A DNA stretch of 64,000 nt, taken from positions 1 to 64,000 of the forward strand of contig JANDJZ010001759.1 of assembly GCA_027943245.1 (NCBI GenBank), written 5' to 3'. Position numbers and translations under genes: made by a program. Source of the DNA: Acanthamoeba sp. SK_2022b. Lineage: Eukaryota; Discosea; Longamoebia; Acanthamoebidae. The notes under the pieces were generated by a model. The model did no database searches. It was not told where the DNA came from and saw only the letters and a list, made by a program, of their open reading frames with translations. Shown here piece after piece: positions 34,456 through 44,100 of this stretch; positions within the stretch are counted from its first letter, which is position 1, and each line of letters begins with the position of its first letter.

Positions 34456-34875
34456 CTAACGGGGTGGAGGGAGGGACACTAGACGCAGCTCTGTTGCTGC
34501 TTGCTGTAGGGCAAATTCAGCGACGAACTCACGTGCAGAGGGAAACTCACCTGCCTGTTGTTTCTTCTGCGAGACCAGCTTCACGGAGAAATGGTACTGC
34601 TGCCCCGGCGTAAATACGTAGCCTTCATCAGGGACGCACTGATTGGGGGCAACATCCCGCAGCGGATCGAAGAATTTGAATGTGCGGTTCTGCGCCTCAT
34701 CCAATCGGTATATCGAAATACCCGCGAGCTTTTCGTCTCCCTGCGGCTGAACGGTGATGCATACTTTGCCCTCACGCAGGCTGGCGGTTGCGGGGTAGTC
34801 TACGGGGATACGATCACCTATCGACGGACAACCGGCGAGCAGGAAGGGGAATGTGAGGGGGAAGATCCGTTTCAT
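34456..34875 (-). CDS. Putative periplasmic lipoprotein, immunity-like (module 1)
   Basis: A 139-residue predicted lipoprotein with a lipobox ending at Cys16 (PFLLAGC). The mature part is a strand-rich domain with two further cysteines (KVCITV and NQCVPDEGYVFTPGQQY). It is related to the lipoproteins at 52361 and 52838, which share Cys16, the KVC/KIC strand and the C-V-P-x-x-G element. It lies three bases downstream of an HExxH-type protein gene. Lipoproteins of this kind are thought to be periplasmic immunity proteins of type VI effectors; that function is inferred. Confidence 0.7.
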   Translation of the reverse strand: MKRIFPLTFPFLLAGCPSIGDRIPVDYPATASLREGKVCITVQPQGDEKLAGISIYRLDEAQNRTFKFFDPLRDVAPNQCVPDEGYVFTPGQQYHFSVKLVSQKKQQAGEFPSAREFVAEFALQQAATELRLVSLPPPR

Positions 34876-34877
34876 GA

Positions 34878-35435
34878 CTACCTCTGACGTAAAAACTCGG
34901 CTAAAACCTGCTCGTACTGTAGACGAATTTTATTGTTTTGGGGACCCGTGTAATTCACAAAACGCCCAATACCATATGCCCAAGCATCATAGCCATATTG
35001 TATTAACAACCAATAATCGGCAACGATACAAGCTTGTTGTTCCAAAGAGTACTTTGTGAGCGTCTTATTAGCTTCCAACTTATAAGTGTAATTAGCTGCC
35101 CAACTAAAGGCACCTCTGAGGCGGACCCACTGCCCATGCTGATGCTGCCAAACATGGGCAAGCTCATGAATAAAGAAATGTTGTTTTGCGTAATTATTTA
35201 CCTTAGAGAAATCAGCCAGATATTCCTCCTCTCGGAAATATATCTCGCCGTTGGGGGACATACCAACATGCTTGCCTTGTAAACCAAAGGGTAAGTAACT
35301 ATCGCAATGAATCCATACACGGTCGTAGACGATCGACTTACCGAAAACACGTCGGGCCATGACTATTTCACCCAACGTCATGAGTCGTAATGCTCCCTCT
35401 TTCACTTGTTGGATTTTCTGTTCTTTCGTAAGCAT
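34878..35435 (-). CDS. Putative zinc metallopeptidase, effector-like (Rhs/Vgr-associated type; module 1)
   Basis: A 185-residue protein with a zincin motif HELAH (His90, Glu91, His94) in FFIHELAHVWQHQHGQWVRLRG. A second conserved block, VWIHCDSYLPFGLQ and MSPNGEIYFR, precedes it, and SLEQQACIVADYW follows, where a third metal ligand may lie. The protein has no signal peptide. It is clearly paralogous to the protein at 53215-53739. I recall small proteins like this being annotated as Rhs- or VgrG-related, linked with type VI secretion. It is paired with a lipoprotein gene, as an effector with its immunity protein would be. Activity and delivery are inference. Confidence 0.62.
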   Translation of the reverse strand: MLTKEQKIQQVKEGALRLMTLGEIVMARRVFGKSIVYDRVWIHCDSYLPFGLQGKHVGMSPNGEIYFREEEYLADFSKVNNYAKQHFFIHELAHVWQHQHGQWVRLRGAFSWAANYTYKLEANKTLTKYSLEQQACIVADYWLLIQYGYDAWAYGIGRFVNYTGPQNNKIRLQYEQVLAEFLRQR

Positions 35436-35854
35436 AAGTCAAATTCCCTATGACCATTTGAAAGTGAAATCTTAGCGACTACTTCTCAGCCGGTCTAGAT
35501 TATATTTACTCATTTATAAAATAACGAAAAAACCTCATGACAAATTCACCTTGTGAATTTATTGATTTAACCTCCTTAAAACAACAATTCAAATAAAGAC
35601 ATTCAGAACAAGAGCATATAAAGAAGATGAGCATTCATAGAATCAATAGTTAAATTATACAACTCATTAACTGCGATACCCATTCCATATTAGATATGAA
35701 ATAGCCTGTAATTCCATACAGCTTATTTTTTCCTTTTACTGATAACGCTATAGTTTTCCCGCTGCGGCAAAATCCGCAGCCGGAGTTAGCGTTCCGAACA
35801 CTTACACAAGGCAGCATTATGTATATAATGTTGGGGCTTTAAACATCCAGAATT
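35436..35854. other. AT-rich gap with P4-like control region
   Basis: The first ~320 bases are very AT-rich with no gene. The last ~100 hold a hairpin and one arm of a 13-base inverted repeat that recalls the immunity region of P4-like satellites, listed separately. Confidence 0.4.
35761..35793 (+). ncRNA. P4-type CI-like immunity RNA (candidate)
   Basis: A perfect seven-base hairpin (35761-35767 with 35774-35780) is followed by CGGAGTTAGCGTT (35781-35793), which is exactly complementary to AACGCTAACTCCG at 35909-35921 inside the ash-like frame. In satellite P4 a short CI RNA blocks early transcription by pairing with such downstream targets. The element therefore looks like a remnant of that control. 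Ends are not defined. Confidence 0.45.
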
Positions 35855-36034
35855 ATGGTGGCCCAAGTGGGGGCTTCGCAAGGAGCGCCGGTTTCCTTCG
35901 TGTCCGGTAACGCTAACTCCGCTTGGGCTACCACCATGGGTTTAGCGTCTCATGTGGTAGTACGCATACTACACACTAAGGATAAAGACACATGGAAAAT
36001 GTCGCCATCACCGAAAACACCACAAGTACCCTAA
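35855..36034 (+). CDS. Ash-family short protein (satellite phage remnant)
   Basis: A 59-residue frame from the ATG at 35855, with the recognisable Ash-type core APVSFVSGNANSAWATTMG and LASHVVVRILHTKDKDTWKM. Ash proteins are encoded at the start of the operon in P4-like satellites and prophages. The upstream part usually present is missing: a stop lies 15 bases before the ATG, so this is probably a truncated or minimal form. Its end overlaps the next gene (35992) in another frame, a typical arrangement. Confidence 0.5.
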   Translation: MVAQVGASQGAPVSFVSGNANSAWATTMGLASHVVVRILHTKDKDTWKMSPSPKTPQVP

Positions 36035-36300
36035 CTCTCTACCGCCAACTGTTTAACCACCTCGATCTCAGCGCTTTTAACCCTTCAGAACTTTTAGACC
36101 TGGCCGCACTCTCTGCCGAGCAGGCGGAAGGGCTGTGCCACGGCCTGATGCTGTTTGGCCATTTACTGCAAAAGACCCCACAGCTAGATGCCGAAGGCTG
36201 GGAACAGTTGAATCGTTATCTCAACGCCACGGCACATCTGGTTCCTGCGTTGTGTAATCTTTATGGGCGGGCACTGCGAGAGATGGAAACCTGCGGCTAA
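35992..36300 (+). CDS. Small helical protein, satellite-phage type, unknown function
   Basis: A 102-residue soluble, all-helical, Leu-rich acidic protein (LFNHLDLSAFNPSELLDLAAL, then LLQKTPQLDAEGWEQLN). I do not recognise a named family. It overlaps the ash-like frame and is preceded by CTAAGGAT, a good ribosome site, ten bases before its ATG. No integrase, primase or other satellite gene follows, so the element is a remnant. Confidence 0.65.
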   Translation: MENVAITENTTSTLTLYRQLFNHLDLSAFNPSELLDLAALSAEQAEGLCHGLMLFGHLLQKTPQLDAEGWEQLNRYLNATAHLVPALCNLYGRALREMETCG

Positions 36301-36530
36301 CGTAAATGGCAATCAGGGCGATGCTCATCGCCCTTCCCAACCACGTTTTTCCAATAGATCTGACTGACATATCACAACAAAAGCATTCATCAAGGTAGGC
36401 ATTTCCTCCCCTACCTGGCATAGTTAACGCATTCGGTAAATCGATGAGTTAACTGCTGGGTATTGATGCATACTGCTCTCGTCAGCAAGCACATTGCCCA
36501 GAGCCTACTCGGTAATATGAGGGAGTGGTT

Positions 36531-37649
36531 TTGGCAACTGCAATAGAGGCGTTATCTTCAAAAGAATCCGTTTTAAAAGCGATCGAAGAATATAAAAAAA
36601 TTGGCCGAGATGAATTCTTAAAACAACATGAAATAAAACGATTTAAAAAACACACCCTTCTTTATAATGGCGAGAAGTACGACATCCGAGGCATTGCCGC
36701 TAGAGCATACAATGAACAGTATGGCTATCCGTTTAAGGGAATCAACGCCGATAGCGGAACGGAAAAAGCCATCCAGTATCTCAAAGATCTCGGTTTTGAG
36801 ATCGTCGAAACGCCACATCCTTTTGACTATTTAACCGAAGGCAAGCTGTACACACGCAAAGCGCTTATCGAGCTCTACGGCGGGCAGTTGCAAGGTGGTA
36901 TCTGGACCCCGCGGGAATTCCCGGTAATCTTTATCTTCACCGGAGAAAGCGGCGAAACCTACGGCTATAAAGATGGATGGACACCCGAAGGCAGCTTCTC
37001 TTATACGGGAGAAGGCCAAAAAGGCCCTATGGAATTTATTCGAGGCAATAAATCCATCCGCGACCATAAAAAAGACGGCAAAGACATCTTCCTGTTCGAA
37101 GACAACAAGAAAGAAAAAGGCGTCCGCTATCTTGGCATGTTTGAGTGCGATTCTTGGGATCACATTCAGTGCTTAGACTTCGAAAATAACCTGCGCCAAG
37201 GCATTACCTTTAACCTGTTCAAAGTCTCGTCACTGCATGCGGTCGAAGAAGAAGCAGACACCGATGAAGCAGATACGCAGACAGAGACGCTCGAACAGTT
37301 ACGCAAGAAGGCACTGCAGTCCTCACAGCAATCTGGCCAGCGCCAACAGAGCGACAGCAAAAAATCCTGGTTCAAACGTAGCGAAGACGTAAAAAAATAC
37401 GTGCTCAAGCGCGCCAATGGCATCTGCGAAGCCTGCGATCAGCCGGCACCGTTCAAGAAAAGGAACGGCGATCCCTACCTTGAGCCCCATCACACCAAAC
37501 GCTTGGCCGACGAAGGCCCCGATCACCCACAGTGGGTGGGTGCCATTTGCCCCACTTGCCATCGGCGGATTCATAGTGGGGTGGATGGGAAAGAAGTGAA
37601 CAAGAAGCTGATGGTGAAGTTGGAGTTGAAAGAGGCTGCATATAAGTAG
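36531..37649 (+). CDS. McrA-like HNH endonuclease, probable modification-dependent restriction enzyme
   Basis: About 372 residues. The C-terminal ~80 residues form an HNH nuclease with zinc-binding cysteines: CEACDQPAPF, then LEPHHTKRLADEGPDHPQWVGAICPTCHRRIHSG. The N-terminal ~235 residues form a two-part recognition region (a head of about 85 residues, then a domain with LYGGQLQGGIWTPREFPVIFIFTGE and GYKDGW) like the SRA-type modified-base reader of ScoMcrA. An acidic, Gln/Ser-rich linker (about 240-285) joins them. Such type IV enzymes cut DNA with methylated or phosphorothioated bases. I take the TTG at 36531 because ATGAGGGA is well spaced; GTG at 36525 is an alternative. Convergent with mcrC. 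Confidence 0.8.
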   Translation: MATAIEALSSKESVLKAIEEYKKIGRDEFLKQHEIKRFKKHTLLYNGEKYDIRGIAARAYNEQYGYPFKGINADSGTEKAIQYLKDLGFEIVETPHPFDYLTEGKLYTRKALIELYGGQLQGGIWTPREFPVIFIFTGESGETYGYKDGWTPEGSFSYTGEGQKGPMEFIRGNKSIRDHKKDGKDIFLFEDNKKEKGVRYLGMFECDSWDHIQCLDFENNLRQGITFNLFKVSSLHAVEEEADTDEADTQTETLEQLRKKALQSSQQSGQRQQSDSKKSWFKRSEDVKKYVLKRANGICEACDQPAPFKKRNGDPYLEPHHTKRLADEGPDHPQWVGAICPTCHRRIHSGVDGKEVNKKLMVKLELKEAAYK

Positions 37650-37712
37650 CGAGTATTATTACAGTGCCTCTAGGCACCGAAACACCCCGTGTTGCCTTTT
37701 GAAAAGATAATC

Positions 37713-38999
37713 CTAGATAAAGGGATTATCTTTTCCCCACATCATTTTCTGCCCACGCTTTGCAGAGATCTGATACGGAACAACCCATAACCTGAGTGTG
37801 TCTGAAAATGCGAAATGCTGGCATATTGGGTGATTGAAGTCATCGTGCGCAGGATAAATTAAATACATATCTCCTGAGCCACCAAGATACTTTTGGCCAT
37901 AGGCAAACATTTGGTAGAGATCGGATTGTGCAATACCATAGAGAGGTTTCTCCTGCGAGTTGTTATTAATCAGCTTCCATTTGGTATCTAGCACCATTTT
38001 GGTACTGACCGGATGACGTGATTGAATCAACAAATCTGGGCGCAGCTTAAAACAGTCCCTCTCACCATGTTTAACCAACGAATAGCTTGCAGCCTGCGGC
38101 TTCACCTTGAAACCATCCGGCAATTCGTCAGCAAGCGTTGACGCGACAAAGGACTCAAATACCGCCTCCATCGGGAACAAGAGTGACAACGCTTTAGCAT
38201 CGCCCTGTAGAGCGCTGGGGCTCATACCCTGCAATATCAACTGCGCCCACGCCAAAGGCTCATGGTAATGAGCCATACCGCGTTCCAAACGCAAACTCGA
38301 TATGTCACCTTTTATATCTCTACTCGACGGGATACCATCAAAAGCAAAGCGTAATTCCTGTAACCAACGTTGATTATCTGAGGACAGGCTCAGGTTACCC
38401 AACTGATAAAGTGCAGAACGTAATAGCCTATTGGCCGCACAATCAGGTAAATAATCATCGTAATCAAGATAGAATTTATGACGGTTCACTACGTTATGGC
38501 GTAACTGCGCTGACAGCATCAACTTGCCCTTCATAAAGGGCAAGTTAGCCTGTTCTTTCACGTAATCTGACCGCAGTCCCTGCTTAAGTAGCTGGCTAAC
38601 GCTATGCAAAAACTGGTTGATAAAGATCTCCAGTAAAGGCATTCGTTGCGCATGAACTGAAGCCTGCTGGGTTTGAATATGCCTAAATCCAGACAGATGA
38701 CTTAGCATAATCAGTAGCGTTTCGCGCGCTTGCCCCAACGTAAGGTTTTTGCCTATCTTGGGCAGGATCTCCAGTTGCAGGCCATAGGGGGTATAGAGTA
38801 TCCCTGCGTAATTCTGTACCTGTAGCAATCGGCGCCCAGAACGTGAGGTGAGTTTAAGCAGCTGGCTTCCTTTCTCACTGGTTAGGCTAAGCGATTCTAA
38901 ATAGTCAAAAACCTCAGGAGGAAGAGGAACAGCGCCAACCGGCGACTCTTTTTCAACGCCTAACAGGTCATACTCAAAAACAGAGATCACCTTACCCAT
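37713..38999 (-). CDS. mcrC: McrC-family type IV restriction endonuclease subunit
   Basis: A 428-residue McrC homologue. The N-terminal part (1-~150) binds McrB. The C-terminal PD-(D/E)xK nuclease has LRPDLLIQ followed about 13 residues later by MVLDTKWKLI, the D...D-x-K catalytic pattern. McrBC cuts between distant methylated sites using GTP. I start at 38999, where the ATG overlaps the mcrB stop by eight bases (translational coupling); longer upstream starts would lie within mcrB. Confidence 0.9.
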   Translation of the reverse strand: MGKVISVFEYDLLGVEKESPVGAVPLPPEVFDYLESLSLTSEKGSQLLKLTSRSGRRLLQVQNYAGILYTPYGLQLEILPKIGKNLTLGQARETLLIMLSHLSGFRHIQTQQASVHAQRMPLLEIFINQFLHSVSQLLKQGLRSDYVKEQANLPFMKGKLMLSAQLRHNVVNRHKFYLDYDDYLPDCAANRLLRSALYQLGNLSLSSDNQRWLQELRFAFDGIPSSRDIKGDISSLRLERGMAHYHEPLAWAQLILQGMSPSALQGDAKALSLLFPMEAVFESFVASTLADELPDGFKVKPQAASYSLVKHGERDCFKLRPDLLIQSRHPVSTKMVLDTKWKLINNNSQEKPLYGIAQSDLYQMFAYGQKYLGGSGDMYLIYPAHDDFNHPICQHFAFSDTLRLWVVPYQISAKRGQKMMWGKDNPFI

Positions 39000-41082
39000 T
39001 TTGTACAGCCTGAGTGGCTTCTTCAGGTTGATAGATCGCACGGTAAGCCTGTGGCAAATCCCAGACTTCATGCTCAAACGCTTTCAGTTCGTAGGCGGTT
39101 GATTGCTGATCGTGGCGCCGTAAACCATGATCGGCACCAAAAAGAATCTCCAGATCGTCGCTTTGCTCCATCACGAATTGGAGGCTGTCGTTTTGTTTCT
39201 GATTATCCGCCAATACCAAACGGATTTTGTTCCAGTCGTCAAAGAAGTATTCCTGCAATAAGGGGATGATCTTCTTCTGGAAGGCCGCTTTCAGCTGTTT
39301 AAATGCCAAGTCTTCATCCTTCGCATCACAGGCTTTTTTAACTGGCATAAAGAAGGCATGCCCTAAGGTATGCTCACGATCGTAGAGCGCCTCAATTCGG
39401 CTATTAATCTTCTCTAACAAAGACTCAAGCTCAATGCCCTTTACTCTCGCCCCGCTGAGCAATGAAAGATCCGGCATCATCTCAACAAAGTCGAATCGGC
39501 GACGCAATGCGGTATCCATCAGCGCTAACGAACGGTCCGCAGTGTTCATTGCACCAATAATGTCTACGTTGCCAGGAACGCTGAATACTTGGCCGCTATA
39601 AGACAGCTGCAAACTCATTGCATTGCTCATCCCAGCGCGCTTGTCGATTTCTATAAGAGAAATCAGCTCGCCGAAAATTTTGGAGATATTGCCACGATTG
39701 ATCTCATCAATAAAAATGGCATAGCGATGCGCCGGGTCGGCCTTAGCCCGCTGGCATAGCCGCATGAAAATACCCGGCTCTATGGGGTAAGAAATATTCC
39801 CATTGTCATCTGCACGGGCTCGCATCCCTTCAATAAACTCTTCGTAACCATAGGATTGGTGGAAGGTGACTGCGGCAAATCGCTGAATCGCCTCTGCGGT
39901 TTGTGGGCCTCGCTTTAACTCATCATAAAGCGAGATAAGGTCTTCCACTTGTTCTAGCTGCGGCTTAACCAGGAACCACTCACTCTCTGCCGTTTTATTG
40001 AAAATCGCGGGCTCACGGCGGCCTTTATATTCGACCGTAGTAGACTCTGGCACGGTAAAGGATTGCAGCGTTGCCCACGCAGTTTGCGATAGATTACTGC
40101 TGCGGCCATTCAATAGAGCTTTACGCTGGAACCAAGGGTGCTCAATCAGCAAACGAACTTTGGCTTTTCTATTAAGATCTAACAAAACTAACGCAGTCAC
40201 CTGCATCCAGTTCAGCGTTTCGAGACGAGAATCTAACCAAGCATCATAGTCAGCGGGGGCAGCTTGGGTGGTGTACTCCTTCATCTTTTGCTGCAAGACG
40301 AAAGTCTTCCCGGTGCCCGGTGGACCAAAGTAGATAGCGTTCACAGGTGAGTGCTGCGGTATCTGCGGGCTTACGACTTTATGGCTTTCTACGGCAAGAT
40401 GGTTAGCCACTTCCTGTTGCTTTTGTTCGCCATCTCGCTCACGTAGCAATTCGTAAAGATGCCAGATTGCCATGTTGACATAGTAAGGGTCCGCATCTGG
40501 TAACCGTGCGTTAATCGCATTCTTCAGTTCATGGTTTTTTTGCAGCCAATTTCCGGTAAGCGTGAGCGCCAGGGAAAATCGATCATTCAGAAACGTCGCC
40601 GTTTTGGTGAATGCATTCTCGTCCACCGTGCTGGTGCAGGTTGCCGGCGTAAACGCCGCAAAGACGCGATTCCTCAAGCTCCAATACATGCGCTTGAGCA
40701 GCCCGCTCTCCTTAGCTTGCTGCAAAGCGGCTTCTACATATTGGTAAGTTTGTTCATCAGGCTGGCGACGAATACGCTCAGTCAGCTCTCTGAATAACGG
40801 CAGGCTTTGTTGGAATTCAGCCAACGATGGAACGCCCTGCCGGATACTGGCAATACCGTTGTCGCGCTCGTACCAAAGCCGTTTAACCAGATCATCCGTT
40901 TCGGGCTCAGAAAATGTCGGCGTTTGCTGAAGTGACGCCGTGAATTCACGGTAACGACGATCCCACTCTGAATGCGAATAGTCTTTATATTCGGCCAGAG
41001 AACCGATCACTTCATCGAGAGTCAGCTTACCTGCTTCAATATCGGCAACGATATCCATCACGAAATTCCTATACTGTGACAT
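38992..41082 (-). CDS. mcrB: McrB-family AAA+ GTPase subunit of type IV restriction
   Basis: A 696-residue protein. Residues 1-~240 are helical and do not look like the E. coli McrB DNA-binding domain, so the recognised modification or target may differ. The AAA+ motor starts about 245: Walker A FGPPGTGKT (252-260), Walker B YAIFIDEINRGNISKIFGEL, and the McrB signature MNTADRSLALMD. It is expected to translocate on DNA and trigger McrC. It lies 48 bases after hsdR on the same strand, so mcrBC may be the tail of the hsd operon. A hairpin sits just before the ATG. Confidence 0.9.
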   Translation of the reverse strand: MSQYRNFVMDIVADIEAGKLTLDEVIGSLAEYKDYSHSEWDRRYREFTASLQQTPTFSEPETDDLVKRLWYERDNGIASIRQGVPSLAEFQQSLPLFRELTERIRRQPDEQTYQYVEAALQQAKESGLLKRMYWSLRNRVFAAFTPATCTSTVDENAFTKTATFLNDRFSLALTLTGNWLQKNHELKNAINARLPDADPYYVNMAIWHLYELLRERDGEQKQQEVANHLAVESHKVVSPQIPQHSPVNAIYFGPPGTGKTFVLQQKMKEYTTQAAPADYDAWLDSRLETLNWMQVTALVLLDLNRKAKVRLLIEHPWFQRKALLNGRSSNLSQTAWATLQSFTVPESTTVEYKGRREPAIFNKTAESEWFLVKPQLEQVEDLISLYDELKRGPQTAEAIQRFAAVTFHQSYGYEEFIEGMRARADDNGNISYPIEPGIFMRLCQRAKADPAHRYAIFIDEINRGNISKIFGELISLIEIDKRAGMSNAMSLQLSYSGQVFSVPGNVDIIGAMNTADRSLALMDTALRRRFDFVEMMPDLSLLSGARVKGIELESLLEKINSRIEALYDREHTLGHAFFMPVKKACDAKDEDLAFKQLKAAFQKKIIPLLQEYFFDDWNKIRLVLADNQKQNDSLQFVMEQSDDLEILFGADHGLRRHDQQSTAYELKAFEHEVWDLPQAYRAIYQPEEATQAVQNG

Positions 41083-41084
41083 TT

Positions 41085-41104
41085 TAGGGGGAAGCCCCCC
41101 TATA
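41085..41104 (-). promoter_or_regulatory. Hairpin just upstream of mcrB
   Basis: On the minus strand TAGGGGG and CCCCCTA form a stem around GCTT, ending three to four bases before the mcrB ATG. The only Shine-Dalgarno-like G-run lies in the left arm. There is no T-run, so it looks more like a translation or processing element than a terminator. Confidence 0.45.
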
Positions 41105-41130
41105 ACAATAAAGCCAAAGCGGCTCCCGTT

Positions 41131-44100
41131 TTAAGCACCTTTGAGCATATCAAACACCACGCGGGCGAACCCCCTGGCGAGTTCAGGGTTGGACAGATAC
41201 TGCACCATCATCTCATGCTGGGCTTCATTGCTGTCCATCACGGCATCATCGATCGCTTTCGGGAAATCACCCAGCATCGCCTGTTCACGCGTATTGTTAG
41301 CGATCTGCGTCATCACCGCCTGGTTTTCCGACAGTTTGTCACGCACGGTAAAGGCGTAGTTGATCATGTCTTTATCGCTAAGATTATCCGTAACAAACAG
41401 ATCATTCAGGCGCGCCAGAATATTGGACAGAAACTCTTCTTTCTTGTCTTTTGGCTTCGCTGTACCCATATCGTTACCCGGTGTGATTTGGTATTCTTCC
41501 GCATCTTCCTGCAGCTTCAGATGTTGTTCATGAAGCTTCGACAAGCGGTAATGGCTCATATCCACATTACTTAAATCAATCTCATCGTCTTCAATACGCT
41601 GTTCATGCAGCAACGGGCGAAGATGCCGAGCAAATAGGCTCAGCTTCTCAAGGCTCTTGTCATCGTAATCTACGATCTGCGACATAAACTCATAAAAACG
41701 AACAAAGCTACCGAGATCTTTTTTGAAGATATCCAGCTTGTCTTTTTCCTGTTTGCACATCTTAAAGCTGTTTTCTGCATTAGTTATCAGCACCACATCG
41801 CCGGTCTTCTTGGTGCGTTCAAACATCTCTTTAGCCAACACATAGGCATCAATCGCTGAGGTGTAGCGGTGCTTCCAGCGCTCAACCGCCGGCTTGCAGA
41901 TATTACTTATTGCAGCATTGGATTTGTTCTTGGTGAAGAACGCTTCGCAGAACTGCTCCACTTCATTCCACAGGAAAATACCGCTGGTGCGAAGTTTCTC
42001 GAACAGCTCAAAGACTAACTGCGGATCGCTGACATCAGTCAGTTCTGCCGTTTGGTAGTAAGGCTGAAATGCCGCCAGAATATCGTCCGGCTCATTATAG
42101 AAATCGAGTACAAAGGTTCCCGATTCCTTTTTCCCTGGATAAGTGCGGTTGAGCCGTGAAAGTGTCTGGACGCATTCCACGCCGCCCAGCGCTTTATCCA
42201 CATACATAGCGCATAGCTTGGGTTGGTCAAAACCAGTCTGGAACTTATTCGCTACCAACATCACCTGGTAATCATCGGTATCAAACGCTTTGCGCATGTC
42301 CCGGCCTTTCAACCCAGGGTTCATGTTGATTTCAGTAAACTTCTGGTTCAGTAACGCAAGGCTATTGTGGTCACTTTCATAGAATTCCACTTCACCGGAA
42401 AACGCCACCATGGCATTGATCTTCGGATAGTTGTTCTCAGCGATGTATTTATCAAAGGCCAGCTTGTAACGCACCGCGGCTTTACGGGAGCTAGTGACCA
42501 CCATCGCCTTAGCCTGCCCCCCCAACAGATGCATCACATGCTTACGGTAGTGCTCAACAATCACCTTTACCTTCTGCGAAACATTATGCTCATGCAACGC
42601 AACCCACTGATTCAGTTTGACCTTCGCCTTATTGCTGTCGACTTCCCGATCGGGATCGTCCAGCTTCTGCAGAAGCTTATAGGCCACCTTATAGTTGGTG
42701 TAATTCTTCAGGACATCGAGAATGAAGCCTTCTTCAATCGCCTGACGCATGGAATAGACGTGAAATGCTTCCGGCTTATTGGTTTTTGAGGCAGGTTCAA
42801 ATGGGTTAGGACGACGGCCAAACAGCTCTAACGTTTTGGCTTTTGGCGTGGCGGTAAAAGCATAGTAGTTGAGATTGTTGCTGCCTTTACGTGCGGCGAC
42901 GGTGGCATCGAGAATATCTTCCGAGGTCATCACCGCATCGTCATCCGTCTCCTCCGTCATCAGTACTTCTTTCAACTGACGCGCCGTAGAACCGCTCTGA
43001 GAAGAGTGCGCCTCATCAGCAATCACCGCATACTTACGCTGCTTAAGGCTGACGCTGTTTTCAATCGCCTTCAGCACATGCGGGAAGGTTTGAATGGTAA
43101 CGATAATAATTGGCTGCGAGTTTTCCAGCGCGCTAGCCAGCTTCTCTGACTTTGAGCCGTCGCCTTCTTTGTTATTGATACGGCCGACCACGCCATCCTG
43201 ATGCTCAAACTGGTAGATGGTGTCCTGGAGCTGATCGTCCAGCACGGTACGGTCCGTCACCACAATCACCGAGTGGAACTGCTTCTCGCCATTTTCATCG
43301 TACAGGCGGGAAAGCTGATGGGCCGTCCAGGCGATAGAGTTGGATTTGCCCGATCCGGCACTGTGCTGAATCAGGTATTTATTGCCAGTCCCTTCCACCG
43401 TGGCGGCGGTGATCAGTTTGTTCACCACATCCCACTGGTGATAGCGCGGAAAAATCAGGCTCTCGCTTTTGTACTTCAGGCCAATGGCATCTTCTTTTTC
43501 TACGATTTGCAGATGCACAAAACTCGCGAGAATTTTCAGCAGATTGTCCGGCAGTAGCACCTCATTCCACAGGTAGCTGGTGGCGTAGTCGTTCGCATCT
43601 TCCGGGATGTCGTTCCCCGCGCCGCCGTCATGGGTGCCTTTGTTAAATGGCAGGAAGAAGGTTTTATCACCGTCGAGTTTGGTCGCCATAAACACGTCGT
43701 ACTGACTGACGGCAAAGTGCACCAGTGCCCCGCGTTTGAAAGTAAGCAGCGGCTCAGGTTTGTTGGTAACGGGATCCTTTGGCAAACGCGTTTTCTTATA
43801 TTGCGTAATGGCGTTTTGCACTGCCTGTTTAAACTCAGACTTCAGCTCCAACGTTGCCACCGGCAAACCGTTGACGAACAACACCAGGTCGATACGCCAC
43901 TTTTTCGCTTTTGTACCCGCTTCTTCAAATGCCGCTTTCGAAGCGTGTGGGCTATACACCAGCTCCGGCACAATACGGCAGATATTCTGCTGATAACGGG
44001 CGAGCGTTTCCGGATTTAGGCTATGCTCCGGCTTAAACTGACACAGGGAAAAACGGGCGTTATGGCTTTTGATCCCGTGCCGCAGCACGCCAAGGGTGCC

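Noticed and set aside
37667..37700. GTGCC/GGCAC hairpin between the HNH gene and mcrC
   Set aside because: It has a stem of only five bases and no T-run, so it is too weak to list as a terminator.
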